A stretch of 64,000 nucleotides of DNA from Pedobacter rhizosphaerae (GCF_900111155.1 NZ_FOGG01000001.1:224435-288434), one strand, 5' to 3'; numbered from the stretch's first letter, positions 17,141 to 28,391 are shown. Numbers and translations: made by a program. Notes: generated from the letters alone by a model not told the origin.

Positions 17141-18778
17141 ATGTCAAAACAAGTAAAATATAACGTAGAAGCACGTGACGCCCTGAAAAGAGGTGTTGAT
17201 ATTCTTGCAAATGCAGTAAAAGTAACTTTAGGCCCGAAAGGACGTAACGTAATTATCGATAAAAAATTCGGTTCACCAGCCATTACTAAAGATGGTGTTT
17301 CTGTTGCAAAAGAAATTGAATTAAAAGATGCAGTAGAGAACATGGGTGCTCAAATGGTTAAAGAAGTAGCTTCTAAAACAGCAGATATTGCTGGTGATGG
17401 TACTACAACTGCAACTGTATTGGCTCAGGCTATTATTACTACAGGTATTAAAAACGTTGCTGCAGGTGCAAATCCAATGGATTTAAAACGTGGTATCGAT
17501 AAAGCAGTTACTGCAGTAGTTGAGAACTTAAAATCTCAATCTCAGGCAGTGGGTGAAGACAACAACAAAATTAAACAAGTTGCGTCTATCTCTGCTAACA
17601 ACGATGAAGTAATCGGTTCGTTAATTGCCGAGGCAATGGGTAAAGTAGGTAAAGACGGTGTAATCACTGTTGAAGAAGCAAAAGGTACTGAAACTGAAGT
17701 GAAAACAGTAGAAGGTATGCAATTCGACAGAGGTTATTTATCTCCTTACTTTGTTACCAATGCAGATAAAATGGAAGCAGAGTTAGAAAACCCTTACATT
17801 TTAATCTACGACAAGAAAATCAGCAACATGAAAGAATTGTTGCCGGTATTGGAAAAACAAGTTCAAACTGGTAAACCACTTTTAATCATTGCAGAAGATT
17901 TAGATGGTGAAGCTTTAGCTACTTTGGTAGTAAACAAAATCCGTGGATCACTGAAAGTTGCTGCTGTTAAAGCTCCAGGTTTCGGCGATAGAAGAAAAGC
18001 GATGTTAGAAGATATCGCCATCTTAACTGGTGGAACGGTAATTTCTGAAGAAAGAGGTTATAAATTAGAGAATGCTGATTTATCTTATTTAGGTCAGGCA
18101 GAAAAAGTTGTAGTTGATAAAGACAACACAACAGTAATTAACGGTGCTGGTAATGCAGATGACATTAAAGCACGCGTAAACCAAATTAAATCTCAAATCG
18201 AAACGACTACATCGGATTACGATAAAGAAAAATTACAAGAGCGTTTGGCTAAATTAGCTGGCGGTGTTGCAGTTCTTTATGTAGGTGCAGCGAGTGAGGT
18301 TGAAATGAAAGAGAAAAAAGACCGTGTTGATGATGCTTTACATGCAACTCGTGCAGCTGTAGAAGAAGGTATTGTTGCTGGTGGTGGTGTAGCTTTCATC
18401 CGTGCCGTTGAAGCTTTAGCAGATCTTAAAGGTGCTAATGACGACGAGAACACAGGTATCCAGATTATCCGCAGAGCGATTGAAGAGCCATTGCGTCAAA
18501 TTTGCGAAAACGCAGGTATTGAAGGTTCTATCGTAGTTCAAAAAGTTAAAGAAGGTAAAGCTGATTTCGGTTATAACGCACGTACTGATGTTTATGAAAA
18601 CTTAATCGGTGCAGGTGTTATCGATCCTACAAAAGTGAGCCGTGTAGCTTTAGAGAACGCAGCTTCTATCGCAGCGATGTTATTAACAACTGAAGTAGTT
18701 TTAGCAGACGAGCCTGAAGAAGGTGGTGCTCCGGCAATGCCTCCAATGGGCGGCGGTGGTATGGGCGGTATGATGTAA
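17141..18778 (+). CDS. groEL: Chaperonin GroEL
   Basis: This 545-aa protein is the 60-kDa chaperonin that folds proteins in an ATP-driven double ring. Family hallmarks are visible: [17 protein letters not shown] (28-44), the ATP-site segment [13 protein letters not shown] (about 86-98), [20 protein letters not shown] and the flexible GGM-rich tail ending [10 protein letters not shown]. Length is typical. It follows groES and ends in a clear terminator. Codon use is strongly biased, as expected for a highly expressed gene. Confidence 0.98.
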   Translation: MSKQVKYNVEARDALKRGVDILANAVKVTLGPKGRNVIIDKKFGSPAITKDGVSVAKEIELKDAVENMGAQMVKEVASKTADIAGDGTTTATVLAQAIITTGIKNVAAGANPMDLKRGIDKAVTAVVENLKSQSQAVGEDNNKIKQVASISANNDEVIGSLIAEAMGKVGKDGVITVEEAKGTETEVKTVEGMQFDRGYLSPYFVTNADKMEAELENPYILIYDKKISNMKELLPVLEKQVQTGKPLLIIAEDLDGEALATLVVNKIRGSLKVAAVKAPGFGDRRKAMLEDIAILTGGTVISEERGYKLENADLSYLGQAEKVVVDKDNTTVINGAGNADDIKARVNQIKSQIETTTSDYDKEKLQERLAKLAGGVAVLYVGAASEVEMKEKKDRVDDALHATRAAVEEGIVAGGGVAFIRAVEALADLKGANDDENTGIQIIRRAIEEPLRQICENAGIEGSIVVQKVKEGKADFGYNARTDVYENLIGAGVIDPTKVSRVALENAASIAAMLLTTEVVLADEPEEGGAPAMPPMGGGGMGGMM

Positions 18779-18813
18779 TACCTTCCGTTTAAAACACTTT
18801 CGTGTAAAATATT

Positions 18814-18846
18814 CCCTCAAGGTATAAAAGCTTTGAGGGTTTTTTT
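18814..18846 (+). terminator. Terminator of groEL
   Basis: CCCTCAA pairs with TTGAGGG around a loop of about 12 nt and is followed by seven T residues. The remaining sequence up to 19077 shows no gene. Confidence 0.85.
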
Positions 18847-19077
18847 ATGCCAAAAATTGCAGAAAATAGGGTTTTAGGTCGAGTTAACTGGTTCATTTAG
18901 TTTGGGTTGATGTAAAGTTTTAAGTGTGTAATGTAAAAATTACGTACTTTGTAGCTAGATATTTATTAGCGCGTATTATAGTGGGCTACTTACAGGTAGG
19001 TATACTATGGGGAGGTAGATTTTGCCAAACTAATCTGCTTTCCGGAAACGCAATAAAATGATTCCCTACTGTTATAG

Positions 19078-22000
19078 ATGAAGAAGACCTGTTGTATAAG
19101 GAGATGGCCCTTTATTGCCCTATTTTTTGGGGTGCTTTTTTATGCATCTACCAGTTTCGCTCAAATTACGATTAATCCCATTGATATAGGGCCATTTACC
19201 CCTGGAAGCACGATTGGAGCCCCTTTTTCTATTGCAAATGGTTGCGCAGATCAAGGCAATCAATTTCAATTATACCTCTCTGATGAGAATGGAAATTTTG
19301 CTGCAGAAAAACTGATAGGTAGTTACACCGGTTTTTATAGTACTTATGTAAATGGTATTCTTCCTGCTGCCTCTGTTCCCGGAACAGGGTATAGGGTGAG
19401 GGTTAAATCTACCAATCCCGTTTCTGTGAGTAGTGTATCTAATGCTTTTGAAATTAAGGCTGGTACCGCTGTACAGGCTCAGTTAGGTTCAAGTCAGCTA
19501 AACCCAGCTAATGCCGAAACTTTTGGTACTTGTATTAGCAAAGCTGATAATCAGTTTTTTATTGAAAACCAATCTACATCAACGAGTACGGTTATGGCAA
19601 CCATAACCGATGAAGTAAATCACAGCAGCACCACATTAAATTTCCCTGTAGCCATACAGAGCTTTACCGCCCAACAAGTGCATTATACCATTGTAGCTAA
19701 GGCTGTAATGCCCGATGGATCTGTAGGTACAAAAGCTTATCTTTTAATCAATAACAAAACGATAACCGCTTTTGGTACTTCTGGTAATAATGTGGTGTGT
19801 TTGCCTTTGGGGCAATTGGAGTTCAATGTGGATATTACTTCTGCGGCGGGTATTCAAAATAATTTCCCTGGCGATAGCTATACTATTAATTGGGGAGACA
19901 ATAGTACTTCGGTTTATACGCTTTGCGAAATTGTTGCGCTAAACGGAAAGGTTAGCCATACTTACACCAGGTCCTCCTGTGGCAGTACCTCAGTGTCTAG
20001 TGCCGGTACAATCTACAATGCATTTGATGTGAGTATTAATGTTTCAAATGCCTTTTGCGGTAATGTGGGCACTCCGGTTTCCTCATCGGCAAAGGTGGTG
20101 GTTAAACCTATAAACTCTTTTTCTTTTGACACGCCTGGCTGTACCAATGTCAATATTACATTTACCAATACCTCTGTTTTAGGCGAAAATCCGAACACCA
20201 ATACCCCAGGATGCGTGCCTAACGTAGTTACTTATAATTGGTTTGTAGATGGGGTACCTGTAAAGGTTAATCAGCCAAGATCTTATAACTTGGTTTACCC
20301 CTTTACTACGCATGGTGAACACACTATCCGCTTAGAATCTAACAGTAACGGTGCCTGTAATGCAGACCCGGTGGAGATGAAGATCTGTATCCAGGATCCG
20401 CCAAAGCCTGCTTTTACATTGCCCAGCACTACGGTTTGTACGCCAACCATACTGAAGCCTACAGATAACTCAATTATTGATAATATCTGTAATAACGATG
20501 CTACTTATAACTGGAGGGTTTCTCCGGCAGTTGCCTTTGTAAACGGAACGATCGCTGCGAGTAAGGAGCCAGAGTTTAATTTTACTGCACCAGGAATTTA
20601 TACCATTGTTTTAAATATTTCTACTGCTTCTTGCGGTTTCGTGGCTTCTGCTCCGCAAACAGTAGTGGTAAATGCTACACCTGCAGCTACGCTTTCGGCT
20701 GATATTACTTTGTGTAATTTGGCTACTTACGATTTTAACAATACCACTTCGGGGCCGACACGGACTACTTTTTCGGGAACCTCACAAGAACTTGCCGATA
20801 CTTATACCTGGAGCATTACTGCAGCGGCGGGAGGCACTTTTACCTTCACCGGAGGAACGAATGCCAACTCAAAATATCCCTCCATACAGTTTAATAACTA
20901 CGATGAATATACCGTAACTGTTACCCATAAAAATAACTGCGGCACAGTAACTAAAACACAAAAATTAACTTTTTCATCTGCTCCCGTGGTAAATGCCGGA
21001 CCAGATCAAACCATTTGTTATAACGATACGCAGTTTACTTTGGCAGGAAGCATTACCGGAACCACTACCAGTCAAAGCTGGATTGGTGGCGCAGGTATAT
21101 TTACCCCCAACAGGAATACGCTCAATGCTGTTTATACGCCAACCGCTGCCGAAAAAACTGCAGGAAGTGTAAATCTTAGGCTGAGGGCGATTACAGGTTT
21201 ATCGGGTGTTTGTGCGCAGGTAGATGACGAAGTGGTTTTGAAAATCCAGCCAGATATCAGCATTAAAAGCGCCCCATCTAAAATCATCTGTACAGGTAAT
21301 ACGGTTGCTTACACTCCAACTACATCGGTAACCGGCGTAACTTTTACCTGGACAGCCACTGGTTCTACCAATGCCACACGGTATTCGGCTTCGGGAACAG
21401 GAGATATAACCGAGGTGATTACGAACACGGATGCAACTGCAGATGCGACTGTAACTTATATCATTACGCCGCATAAGGATGGCTGTGATGGAACGCCTTT
21501 TACCTTTACGGTTACCATTACACCTAACCCAACGGCTTCTGCAGCGGCACCAAATTTAACTATCTGCAATAAAAACTCTGCGGCAATTACATTGTCCTCC
21601 AATTTAACGGGCGCAAGGTTTACTTACACCAGTAGCATAACGGGAAGCATAACCGGAAATTCAAACCGGACTACCGCAAGCGCCGGAACACAGATAAACG
21701 ATGTTTTAACGAATTCTGGGACTACTGCGGGCTCAGTTACTTATACCATAACACCTTTTTCTGCCGGTGGATGCCCGGGTACGCCAACCACCATTACCAT
21801 TACGGTTTTACCAAGTGCTACTTTAGCCAACGCAGGGGCAGATGAAGCCATTTGTAATGCCAGTACTTATACTTTAAATGGAAATGCCGCTGTGGTAGGC
21901 ACTGGAAAATGGACCATTGTTACTGCCCCAACTGCGATCACTTTTGCCGATGATACCCAAAACAATACCCAGATTTCGGGTTTGCTACCTGGTAGCACCT

Positions 22001-25000
22001 ATACCCTAAGGTGGACTATTGCCGATGCTGGTTGTAGCAACAGCAGTGATGATGTACAGATTACCGTTAACCCATTAAGTGTAGGCGGAACAACCACCGG
22101 CGATGTGGCCGTTTGTGCAGGAGCGAACGGAGGAAACATTTTCCTGGCTGGCGAGGTTGGTAATATCATCCGCTGGGAAAAATCAATTGATAACGGTACC
22201 ACATGGGCAACAATTGTTTCAACAGCCAACCCTTATGTTTTTTCAAACTTAACCGTTAGCACGCAGTTTAGAGCAGTCGTACGAAGTGGTGCCTGCGCTG
22301 AAGCCTTGTCATCGGTGAGTACGGTTACCGTTAATCCGGGAACTGTTGTGGCCAATGCGGGTAGCGATCAAAGTTTATGCAGTGGCAGTGGCATCAGCTT
22401 AAGCGGCAATAACCCAGCGCCAAATACAGGTTTGTGGACATTGGTTTCGGCTCAAACTGGGGTGGTCATTACCGATGCTACACTGTATAATACTACTATT
22501 ACTGGCCTTGTTCCGGGGCAAACGTATACTTTCAGGTGGACTATCTCTGGTTTTGCCTCTTGTCCACCTTCTTTTGATGAGGTAACCATTACTTATTATT
22601 CGCCGGTAACCAATAATATATCAGCCGCAGGAGCCCCAAGCTGTGCGGGGCAAAATGTAACCATTACTGGCGATGTACCCACAGGTGGAACGGGAACTTT
22701 TGCCTACCAATGGCAAAGCAGTCCGGATGGAACCACCTGGAGCAATGTGCTATCGGCTACCAATAAGGATTTAACCCTTGTGGTTACAGCACCTGCATTT
22801 TTCAGGCGATTGGTAAACAGCACCATTTGTACTTCAACCAGCAATGCTGTTCAGGTGACTGTACTGCCTGGCCTTGCCAATAATCAGATCTCTGCAGATC
22901 AAACCATTTGCCTGGGTGCTGCAGTTAGTCAGCTCGTAGGTACCCCACCAACGGGTGGAAATGGAACCTTTAGTTTTCAATGGCAAGCCAGCACCAATGC
23001 TACGGTTTGGACGGATATATTGGGAGCTACATCTGCAAATTATACCCCACCTATTCCAACGGCAACTGTTTACTACAGGCGATTGGTAAGCAGTGGACCT
23101 TGTGCAAGTAATATCAGCAACCCGGTTAAAATTACGGTTAACCCTCCTGCAAAAGCAGAATTGGTTTTTGTTGCTGATAAAGGCTGCGCACCATTCCGTT
23201 TGGCCGCTACCAATATATCGGCTACGCCATATCCAGATAGGAATGCGGTTTATACCTGGTTTGCCAACAATGTTCAAATTGGTACTGGAATCACTTTTCC
23301 GGGTTATACCATTGCTACCGACAATGAAAGTGTTGTGATCAAATTGGTTGTGACCAGTAGCTTGGGCTGTAATAGTGATGAAACCAGCCATATTTTTAGT
23401 ACACAGCAAAATGTAACTGCGGCATACGCTCAAAATGTTACTGCTGGTTGCGGCCCCTTAAATGTTGCTTTTACCAATATTTCAAACTCCTTAACGGCCG
23501 CAACTTTTAAATGGAATTTTGGTAATGGCACTACTTCAAATCTCGCTCAACCTCCGGCAGTTACTTATCAGGCCGACCCTACGGGAAAGGATATTACTTA
23601 TACCATCACGTTAGAAGCTACAACACCATGCGGCATTACTTCGCAAACCTCAACGGTATTGGTAAAGGGTAAACCTGTTTCCGTTTTCTCTCCAGATAAA
23701 ACAACCGGGTGTTCGCCACTTGCGGTAACGTTCAGCAATACCTCTCCTGGAAATTACACCAGTTATACCTATGATTTTGGTGATGGTACACCTCCGTTAA
23801 CGGTAACCGATAAAAATAGTGTAAGCCATACTTATACTACTTTGGCTGTGAGAGACTATATCGTGAAAATGACCGCAACTAATGAATGTGGAACTAATGA
23901 ATCACAATATTCTATCCGGGTTTCGCCTAATGATATTACGCCAGAACTCGTAGTCAACAGCAATCAATTAAGAGGTTGTGCACCGTTAAAGGTCGATTTT
24001 TTTAACAATACCAAAGGTGCCAGTACTTTTGTATACGATTTTGGTGACGGAAGTACAACTGTAACCCATGCTGCTCCGGAAACAGTATCGCATACTTTTA
24101 CGCAGCCGGGTAAATATACCATTACTTTATACGCTTCAAATAGCTGTTCTAATGCCTCTACTACCGAAACCGTTGAGGTGTTGGCTCAACCTACCGTAAG
24201 CTTTAGCGGAGATAAAACTGTGGGCTGCGATGGAGTAACAGTAAAGTTTAAAAATACCAGCTCAGGTGCCATTGGTTATGTTTGGGATTTTGGAGATGGC
24301 ACACCAACTTCCAATGCCATAGAGCCTACCCATATCTTTAACGGGCCGGGTAAAAACTATTCGGTTACACTAACAGCAACCAATACTTTAGGCTGTACCA
24401 ATAGCGTAACCCTAAACGAATATATCAATATTGCACTTCCACCTACGCCATCTTTTACGGTAAGTCCGGGAAATGAGCTTTCCATTCCGAATTATACTTT
24501 TGGCTTTAAAGATACCAGTGTTGGCGCGGTTAGCTGGGAATGGGATTTCGGCGATGGCGCTAAATCGACACTTCAAAATCCATCACATACCTATGCCAAT
24601 GAGGGTGTATACAATGTAACGTTAAAAGTATTAAATAAAGAGGGCTGTCCGGCTATGGTTTTTCAATCGGTTAGGATTATTGGAGTGCCCGGTTATTTAA
24701 ACCTGCCTAATTCTTTTATGCCTGCCAGCGCTAAAAATGAAATCAAAAATTTTAAAGCCAAAGGCCGTGGAATAAAGGAGTGGGATATGAAGGTGTTTAA
24801 TAAATGGGGACAAGTACTTTGGGAAACCACCAAATTAGATGATGGATCTCCACAAGAAGGTTGGGATGGTACTTATAACGGTCAGGAACAACCGCAAGGA
24901 GTTTACTACTGGAAAATAGAGGTAAAGTTTATTAACGGAAGCGATTGGAAAGGGGTGTCGCTAGATTCATCACCACCAAGAAAAACCGGTGTAATATATT

Positions 25001-25011
25001 TAATAAGATGA
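19078..25011 (+). CDS. Giant secreted PKD-repeat protein with type IX secretion (gliding-motility type) C-terminal domain
   Basis: The 1977-aa protein has a signal peptide (1-29, ending SFAQ). A long Thr/Asn/Gly-rich run of Ig-like and PKD-like modules follows. From about residue 1450 to 1870 there are at least five PKD domains, each carrying a signature such as YDFGDGTP, VWDFGDGTP or EWDFGDGAK. The last ~100 residues (FNKWGQVLWE, GWDGTYNGQEQPQGVYYWKI) match the gliding-motility C-terminal domain used as a type IX secretion signal (type B). It is likely exported to or beyond the cell surface as an adhesin-like protein. The stop overlaps the downstream PorP/SprF start (ATGA). Confidence 0.9.
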   Translation: MKKTCCIRRWPFIALFFGVLFYASTSFAQITINPIDIGPFTPGSTIGAPFSIANGCADQGNQFQLYLSDENGNFAAEKLIGSYTGFYSTYVNGILPAASVPGTGYRVRVKSTNPVSVSSVSNAFEIKAGTAVQAQLGSSQLNPANAETFGTCISKADNQFFIENQSTSTSTVMATITDEVNHSSTTLNFPVAIQSFTAQQVHYTIVAKAVMPDGSVGTKAYLLINNKTITAFGTSGNNVVCLPLGQLEFNVDITSAAGIQNNFPGDSYTINWGDNSTSVYTLCEIVALNGKVSHTYTRSSCGSTSVSSAGTIYNAFDVSINVSNAFCGNVGTPVSSSAKVVVKPINSFSFDTPGCTNVNITFTNTSVLGENPNTNTPGCVPNVVTYNWFVDGVPVKVNQPRSYNLVYPFTTHGEHTIRLESNSNGACNADPVEMKICIQDPPKPAFTLPSTTVCTPTILKPTDNSIIDNICNNDATYNWRVSPAVAFVNGTIAASKEPEFNFTAPGIYTIVLNISTASCGFVASAPQTVVVNATPAATLSADITLCNLATYDFNNTTSGPTRTTFSGTSQELADTYTWSITAAAGGTFTFTGGTNANSKYPSIQFNNYDEYTVTVTHKNNCGTVTKTQKLTFSSAPVVNAGPDQTICYNDTQFTLAGSITGTTTSQSWIGGAGIFTPNRNTLNAVYTPTAAEKTAGSVNLRLRAITGLSGVCAQVDDEVVLKIQPDISIKSAPSKIICTGNTVAYTPTTSVTGVTFTWTATGSTNATRYSASGTGDITEVITNTDATADATVTYIITPHKDGCDGTPFTFTVTITPNPTASAAAPNLTICNKNSAAITLSSNLTGARFTYTSSITGSITGNSNRTTASAGTQINDVLTNSGTTAGSVTYTITPFSAGGCPGTPTTITITVLPSATLANAGADEAICNASTYTLNGNAAVVGTGKWTIVTAPTAITFADDTQNNTQISGLLPGSTYTLRWTIADAGCSNSSDDVQITVNPLSVGGTTTGDVAVCAGANGGNIFLAGEVGNIIRWEKSIDNGTTWATIVSTANPYVFSNLTVSTQFRAVVRSGACAEALSSVSTVTVNPGTVVANAGSDQSLCSGSGISLSGNNPAPNTGLWTLVSAQTGVVITDATLYNTTITGLVPGQTYTFRWTISGFASCPPSFDEVTITYYSPVTNNISAAGAPSCAGQNVTITGDVPTGGTGTFAYQWQSSPDGTTWSNVLSATNKDLTLVVTAPAFFRRLVNSTICTSTSNAVQVTVLPGLANNQISADQTICLGAAVSQLVGTPPTGGNGTFSFQWQASTNATVWTDILGATSANYTPPIPTATVYYRRLVSSGPCASNISNPVKITVNPPAKAELVFVADKGCAPFRLAATNISATPYPDRNAVYTWFANNVQIGTGITFPGYTIATDNESVVIKLVVTSSLGCNSDETSHIFSTQQNVTAAYAQNVTAGCGPLNVAFTNISNSLTAATFKWNFGNGTTSNLAQPPAVTYQADPTGKDITYTITLEATTPCGITSQTSTVLVKGKPVSVFSPDKTTGCSPLAVTFSNTSPGNYTSYTYDFGDGTPPLTVTDKNSVSHTYTTLAVRDYIVKMTATNECGTNESQYSIRVSPNDITPELVVNSNQLRGCAPLKVDFFNNTKGASTFVYDFGDGSTTVTHAAPETVSHTFTQPGKYTITLYASNSCSNASTTETVEVLAQPTVSFSGDKTVGCDGVTVKFKNTSSGAIGYVWDFGDGTPTSNAIEPTHIFNGPGKNYSVTLTATNTLGCTNSVTLNEYINIALPPTPSFTVSPGNELSIPNYTFGFKDTSVGAVSWEWDFGDGAKSTLQNPSHTYANEGVYNVTLKVLNKEGCPAMVFQSVRIIGVPGYLNLPNSFMPASAKNEIKNFKAKGRGIKEWDMKVFNKWGQVLWETTKLDDGSPQEGWDGTYNGQEQPQGVYYWKIEVKFINGSDWKGVSLDSSPPRKTGVIYLIR

Positions 25012-26030
25012 TGGGGAGAAGGATAATATTACTCATACTCGTGTGGTGGCTACCCTTAATCGGTGCCGCACAGGATCACATTTATTCGCAGTTTTACAAT
25101 GCGCCGATTTATTTAAATCCTGCTTTAACGGGGCAGTTTGAAGGAGATATCAGGTTCAATGCCCTGTACAGAAATCAATGGACCGGTTTGGCAAGCGATT
25201 TTTCTTACATGACCGCTTCTGGCGATTTGAATCTGCATAATATTAATAGTGGTGTAGGTTTAATTTTCAATAGAAGCAGTGAGGGAACAGCCTATTTACT
25301 TAAAAATAATATTGCAGCAAGCTATTCTTACATCATAGGAGGGGATGATTTTGCGCTTTCTTTTGGTCTGCAAGGTGGTATTACCAATCAAAAACTCAAT
25401 TGGGATAAGTTGGTTTTCGGCGATCAGATTGATATTTCTTCAGGATATATTCCCGGCAGTATTTCGGGGGCAGAAAGGCCAAGTGTAGATAGCCGTTACT
25501 ATTTTGATGCCAACGCAGGCGCAAACCTGGTATATGGTAAATTTATGATTGGTGCAGCAGCACATCACCTGAACAAACCCGATGAATCGCTTTCTGGTTT
25601 TCAGGCTAAGCTACCCATGCGCATTTCGGCCAATGTGAGCTACCAGATCACCCTGATTCCCGATCAATATGATCGTGATGGTTCCTACCTGATTCCTTCC
25701 ATCGTGGCCTATAAGCAAAAAAATGTCATGTCGTACAGCTTTGGTACGCAGTTTAAGTATAAAGGAGTTAATGCCGGGATTTGGTTCCGCAATGATGGAA
25801 ATTCGAATGGGAACGATGCGGTTGTTTTCTCCGTGATCTTCGATATTTTTAATCGCCGTACCAATGGCGAAAAATTTAGATTGGGTATCAGCCATGATGC
25901 CACAACTTCTAAAATAAACTACAGCAATACAGGAGGAACCTCTGAAGTTGGTTTGGGCTACGAAAAATATTGGCCAAATAGTTCTAATGGTGGTAGGGCA
26001 AATGGCTTAAGATGTTATGATTTTTATTAA
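25008..26030 (+). CDS. PorP/SprF family type IX secretion membrane protein
   Basis: The 340-aa protein has a signal peptide (ending LIGAAQ) followed by the family start QDHIYSQFYNAPIYLNPAL and repeated amphipathic strands, as in an outer-membrane beta barrel. PorP/SprF proteins help deliver or anchor specific type IX cargo and often sit next to their giant PKD-type cargo, as here. ATG 25008 is chosen because it forms an ATGA overlap with the cargo stop and places the signal peptide at the N-terminus; a longer frame beginning at 24945 would bury it. Co-transcription is near certain. Confidence 0.92.
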   Translation: MMGRRIILLILVWWLPLIGAAQDHIYSQFYNAPIYLNPALTGQFEGDIRFNALYRNQWTGLASDFSYMTASGDLNLHNINSGVGLIFNRSSEGTAYLLKNNIAASYSYIIGGDDFALSFGLQGGITNQKLNWDKLVFGDQIDISSGYIPGSISGAERPSVDSRYYFDANAGANLVYGKFMIGAAAHHLNKPDESLSGFQAKLPMRISANVSYQITLIPDQYDRDGSYLIPSIVAYKQKNVMSYSFGTQFKYKGVNAGIWFRNDGNSNGNDAVVFSVIFDIFNRRTNGEKFRLGISHDATTSKINYSNTGGTSEVGLGYEKYWPNSSNGGRANGLRCYDFY

Positions 26031-26054
26031 TTTGCCTAAAACTTAGATAAGGCA

Positions 26055-26714
26055 ATGAACGATATCCTGGATAACAGCCATTTTATTACGCAAAGCGAAG
26101 TAAATAAATTTCTATTGGCTACTTTATTGTGCGGCTTAATCGGTGCAGAAAGAGAATACAGGAGTAAATCTGCCGGATTAAAGACCATGATGATGATTGG
26201 TCTGGGATCAGCCTTATTTACCATTTTATCCATCAGGATAGGGCTAAGCAGCCACGATAGGATCGCATCTAACATTGTAACCGGAATAGGTTTTTTAGGG
26301 GCGGGTGTAATTTTTAAAGAAGAGAACAGGGTTAAGGGCTTAACAACTGCCTGTATCATTTGGATTGTAGCTGCAATAGGAATGGCCGTTGGATCTGGTT
26401 TTTATGAACAAGCTATTGGGGTGACTGCGGTCGTATTATTAGCCCTCATCATTTTTCCGTTTTTAGAAGAGATTGGCGATCGCCGGTTTACCAAGAGAAT
26501 TTACCGCATTGTTAAAAAGCAACATAAACATGGTGATTTGGAAAGTTATGAAGAGGTTTTTCGAGAAAATAGGTTAAAGCCACAAAGAGGTAAGCACCAA
26601 TTGGTAAATAATATCATTACCGGCAACTGGGTAGCCACCGGAACACCCAAAAATCATAAAAAGTTTGTAGAACGGATGCTCAAAGACGATGACATCATTG
26701 AGTTCGATTTTTAA
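26055..26714 (+). CDS. MgtC/SapB family membrane protein
   Basis: The 219-aa protein has the MgtC N-terminal membrane domain (about 20-140) with LLCGLIGAEREY, KSAGLKTMMMIGLGSALFT and TGIGFLGAGVIFKE, followed by a short soluble C-terminal part. MgtC-like proteins are linked to magnesium or acid stress and to P-type ATPase regulation, but their biochemical action is not settled. The gene lies 24 nt after PorP/SprF in the same direction. A 6-bp hairpin (TTGCCT/AGGCAA) abuts its start codon. Confidence 0.9.
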   Translation: MNDILDNSHFITQSEVNKFLLATLLCGLIGAEREYRSKSAGLKTMMMIGLGSALFTILSIRIGLSSHDRIASNIVTGIGFLGAGVIFKEENRVKGLTTACIIWIVAAIGMAVGSGFYEQAIGVTAVVLLALIIFPFLEEIGDRRFTKRIYRIVKKQHKHGDLESYEEVFRENRLKPQRGKHQLVNNIITGNWVATGTPKNHKKFVERMLKDDDIIEFDF

Positions 26715-26718
26715 ACCC

Positions 26719-26741
26719 ATGGTCCGTGACCCACGGACCAT
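26719..26741. repeat. Perfect 10-bp palindrome with extra half copies
   Basis: ATGGTCCGTG and CACGGACCAT flank a 3-nt loop directly after the MgtC-like gene. Two more GGACCATTAA words follow before 26775. It may act as a 3' end of the upstream mRNA, though no T tract follows. Confidence 0.55.
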
Positions 26742-26790
26742 TAAGGACCATTAATAACACGGACCATTAATACGGTGAATCAAAATTAAT

Positions 26791-26821
26791 TTCTGATCTC
26801 AAAAAACAATGATAGCTTTGT
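26791..26821 (+). promoter_or_regulatory. Candidate promoter of the serine ammonia-lyase gene
   Basis: TAGCTTTG at 26814-26821 matches the -7 consensus exactly. TTTC (one mismatch from TTTG) lies 19 nt upstream at 26791-26794. The predicted start leaves a very short leader before ATG 26838. Confidence 0.5.
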
Positions 26822-26837
26822 GTAGCTAACATTCGTA

Positions 26838-28265
26838 ATGATTAAGGAACAGATCTCCGTTTTTGATATTTTTAAAATAGGTATTGGCCCCTCGAGTTCA
26901 CACACTTTAGGCCCTTGGCGTGCCGCACAACAATTTACCGCATCTCTTACTCAAAACCACCTTTTAAATGAGGTGGAGCAGGTTAAAATACTGCTTTATG
27001 GTTCTCTTGCAAAAACAGGTAAGGGGCACGGAACTGATGTTGCTATTTTACTGGGCTTAACTGGTGCCGATCCGGTAACTTTTGATGTTGATGCCGTTAC
27101 ACCCACCTTCGAAAGCATTCAAAAAGATAAAAAATTAAAACTGGCAGACCAGCTGCTAATCGACTTCGATTATACCAACGATCTACTTTTTCTTTTTGCG
27201 GAAAGCCTGCCTTTCCATCCAAATGCGGTTACTTTTCAGGCTTTTTTAAAAAATGGCAAAGCCTTTTCAGAAACGTATTATTCTATTGGCGGAGGCTTTG
27301 TAGTAAAAGAAGGAGAAGACAATAGTAAAAAAGTACAGGTGGATTTGCCCTTCCCGATAGAGAAAGCAAAAGAGCTACTACACTGGTGCCTGTCTACCGG
27401 TTTAAAGGTGAGCGAGATTGTTTTGGAAAATGAATCAGCCTGGAGGCCTGAGTCGGAAACTAAAAAAGGAATTCTACAGCACTTTGCGGTTATGCGCGAT
27501 TGCATTTACCGGGGCTGTCATACCACTGGTTTTCTCCCTGGGGGATTAAACGTTGCGAGAAGAGCCTTTCCTCTCAATAAGCGATTAATCGGACAAACTG
27601 AATATCACGATTTTAATAGCTGGGTGCAGGCCATCAGAAAAGGTGGAAACGGATTCAATTACATACTGGATTGGGTAAGTTGTTTTGCTTTAGCTGTAAA
27701 CGAAGAAAATGCATCCTTTGGCAGGGTGGTAACTGCGCCAACCAATGGAGCTGCGGGGGTGATCCCAGCAGTATTGCAGTATTTTCTGGTATTCTGCGAC
27801 GGCTATTCGGAAGAGAAGATTATTCAATTTATCGCCTGCGCGTCAGAGATTGGAAGCATTTTTAAAAAGGGCGCAACAATATCGGCTGCTATGGGCGGTT
27901 GTCAGGCTGAGATTGGTGTTTCCTCCGCAATGGCGGCAGCAGCCTTAACCGAGTGTTTGGGCGGCTCTCAGCGTCAGGTTTTAATGGCCGCAGAGATTGC
28001 AATGGAGCACCACCTGGGCTTAACCTGCGATCCGATAGGTGGTTTGGTTCAGGTTCCTTGTATTGAAAGAAATACAATGGGAGCAATCAAAGCAATTACG
28101 GCCAGTCAGTTGGCCTTGCAAAGTAATCCCGATAAGGCAAAAGTAAGTTTAGATGCTGTAGTGAATACCATGTGGGAGACTGCACTCGATATGAATGCCA
28201 AATACAAGGAAACTTCAGATGGTGGCTTAGCCACGAATATTCCAATTAGCTTACCGGAGTGCTAG
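26838..28265 (+). CDS. sdaA: L-serine ammonia-lyase, iron-sulfur type (single chain)
   Basis: The enzyme deaminates L-serine to pyruvate and ammonia using a [4Fe-4S] cluster. The 475-aa protein combines the beta domain (motif [14 protein letters not shown] near 18-31) and the catalytic alpha domain. Three cysteines fit the cluster ligands: Cys355 in MGGCQAE, Cys397 in LTCDPIGG and Cys408 in QVPCIERN. Their spacing of 42 and 11 residues is that of characterised single-chain enzymes. The gene stands alone behind its own promoter. Confidence 0.94.
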   Translation: MIKEQISVFDIFKIGIGPSSSHTLGPWRAAQQFTASLTQNHLLNEVEQVKILLYGSLAKTGKGHGTDVAILLGLTGADPVTFDVDAVTPTFESIQKDKKLKLADQLLIDFDYTNDLLFLFAESLPFHPNAVTFQAFLKNGKAFSETYYSIGGGFVVKEGEDNSKKVQVDLPFPIEKAKELLHWCLSTGLKVSEIVLENESAWRPESETKKGILQHFAVMRDCIYRGCHTTGFLPGGLNVARRAFPLNKRLIGQTEYHDFNSWVQAIRKGGNGFNYILDWVSCFALAVNEENASFGRVVTAPTNGAAGVIPAVLQYFLVFCDGYSEEKIIQFIACASEIGSIFKKGATISAAMGGCQAEIGVSSAMAAAALTECLGGSQRQVLMAAEIAMEHHLGLTCDPIGGLVQVPCIERNTMGAIKAITASQLALQSNPDKAKVSLDAVVNTMWETALDMNAKYKETSDGGLATNIPISLPEC

Positions 28266-28292
28266 TAAAACAACACTTAGGTAAGATGGTGT

Positions 28293-28391
28293 GATGTAAA
28301 ATGGATGGAAAAAACCAAATTGGTGAAAATGGGAAATGTTATCTTGGAAAATAATCTTTCCAATCCATCTTCCATTTTTCCCTTTTACATC
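28293..28391. repeat. Imperfect long inverted repeat upstream of the C1 peptidase gene
   Basis: GATGTAAAA (28293-28301) and TTTTACATC (28383-28391) are perfect 9-bp ends. The interior carries partly complementary GGATGGAAAA and CCATCTTCCATTTTTC words. The phrase CCATCTTCCATT recurs at about 55160, so it belongs to a dispersed intergenic family. A small open frame across it is not credible. Confidence 0.45.

Noticed and set aside
24945..25007. Upstream extension of the PorP/SprF gene
   Set aside because: It would overlap the cargo gene by 67 nt and push the signal peptide inside the protein; ATG 25008 fits better.
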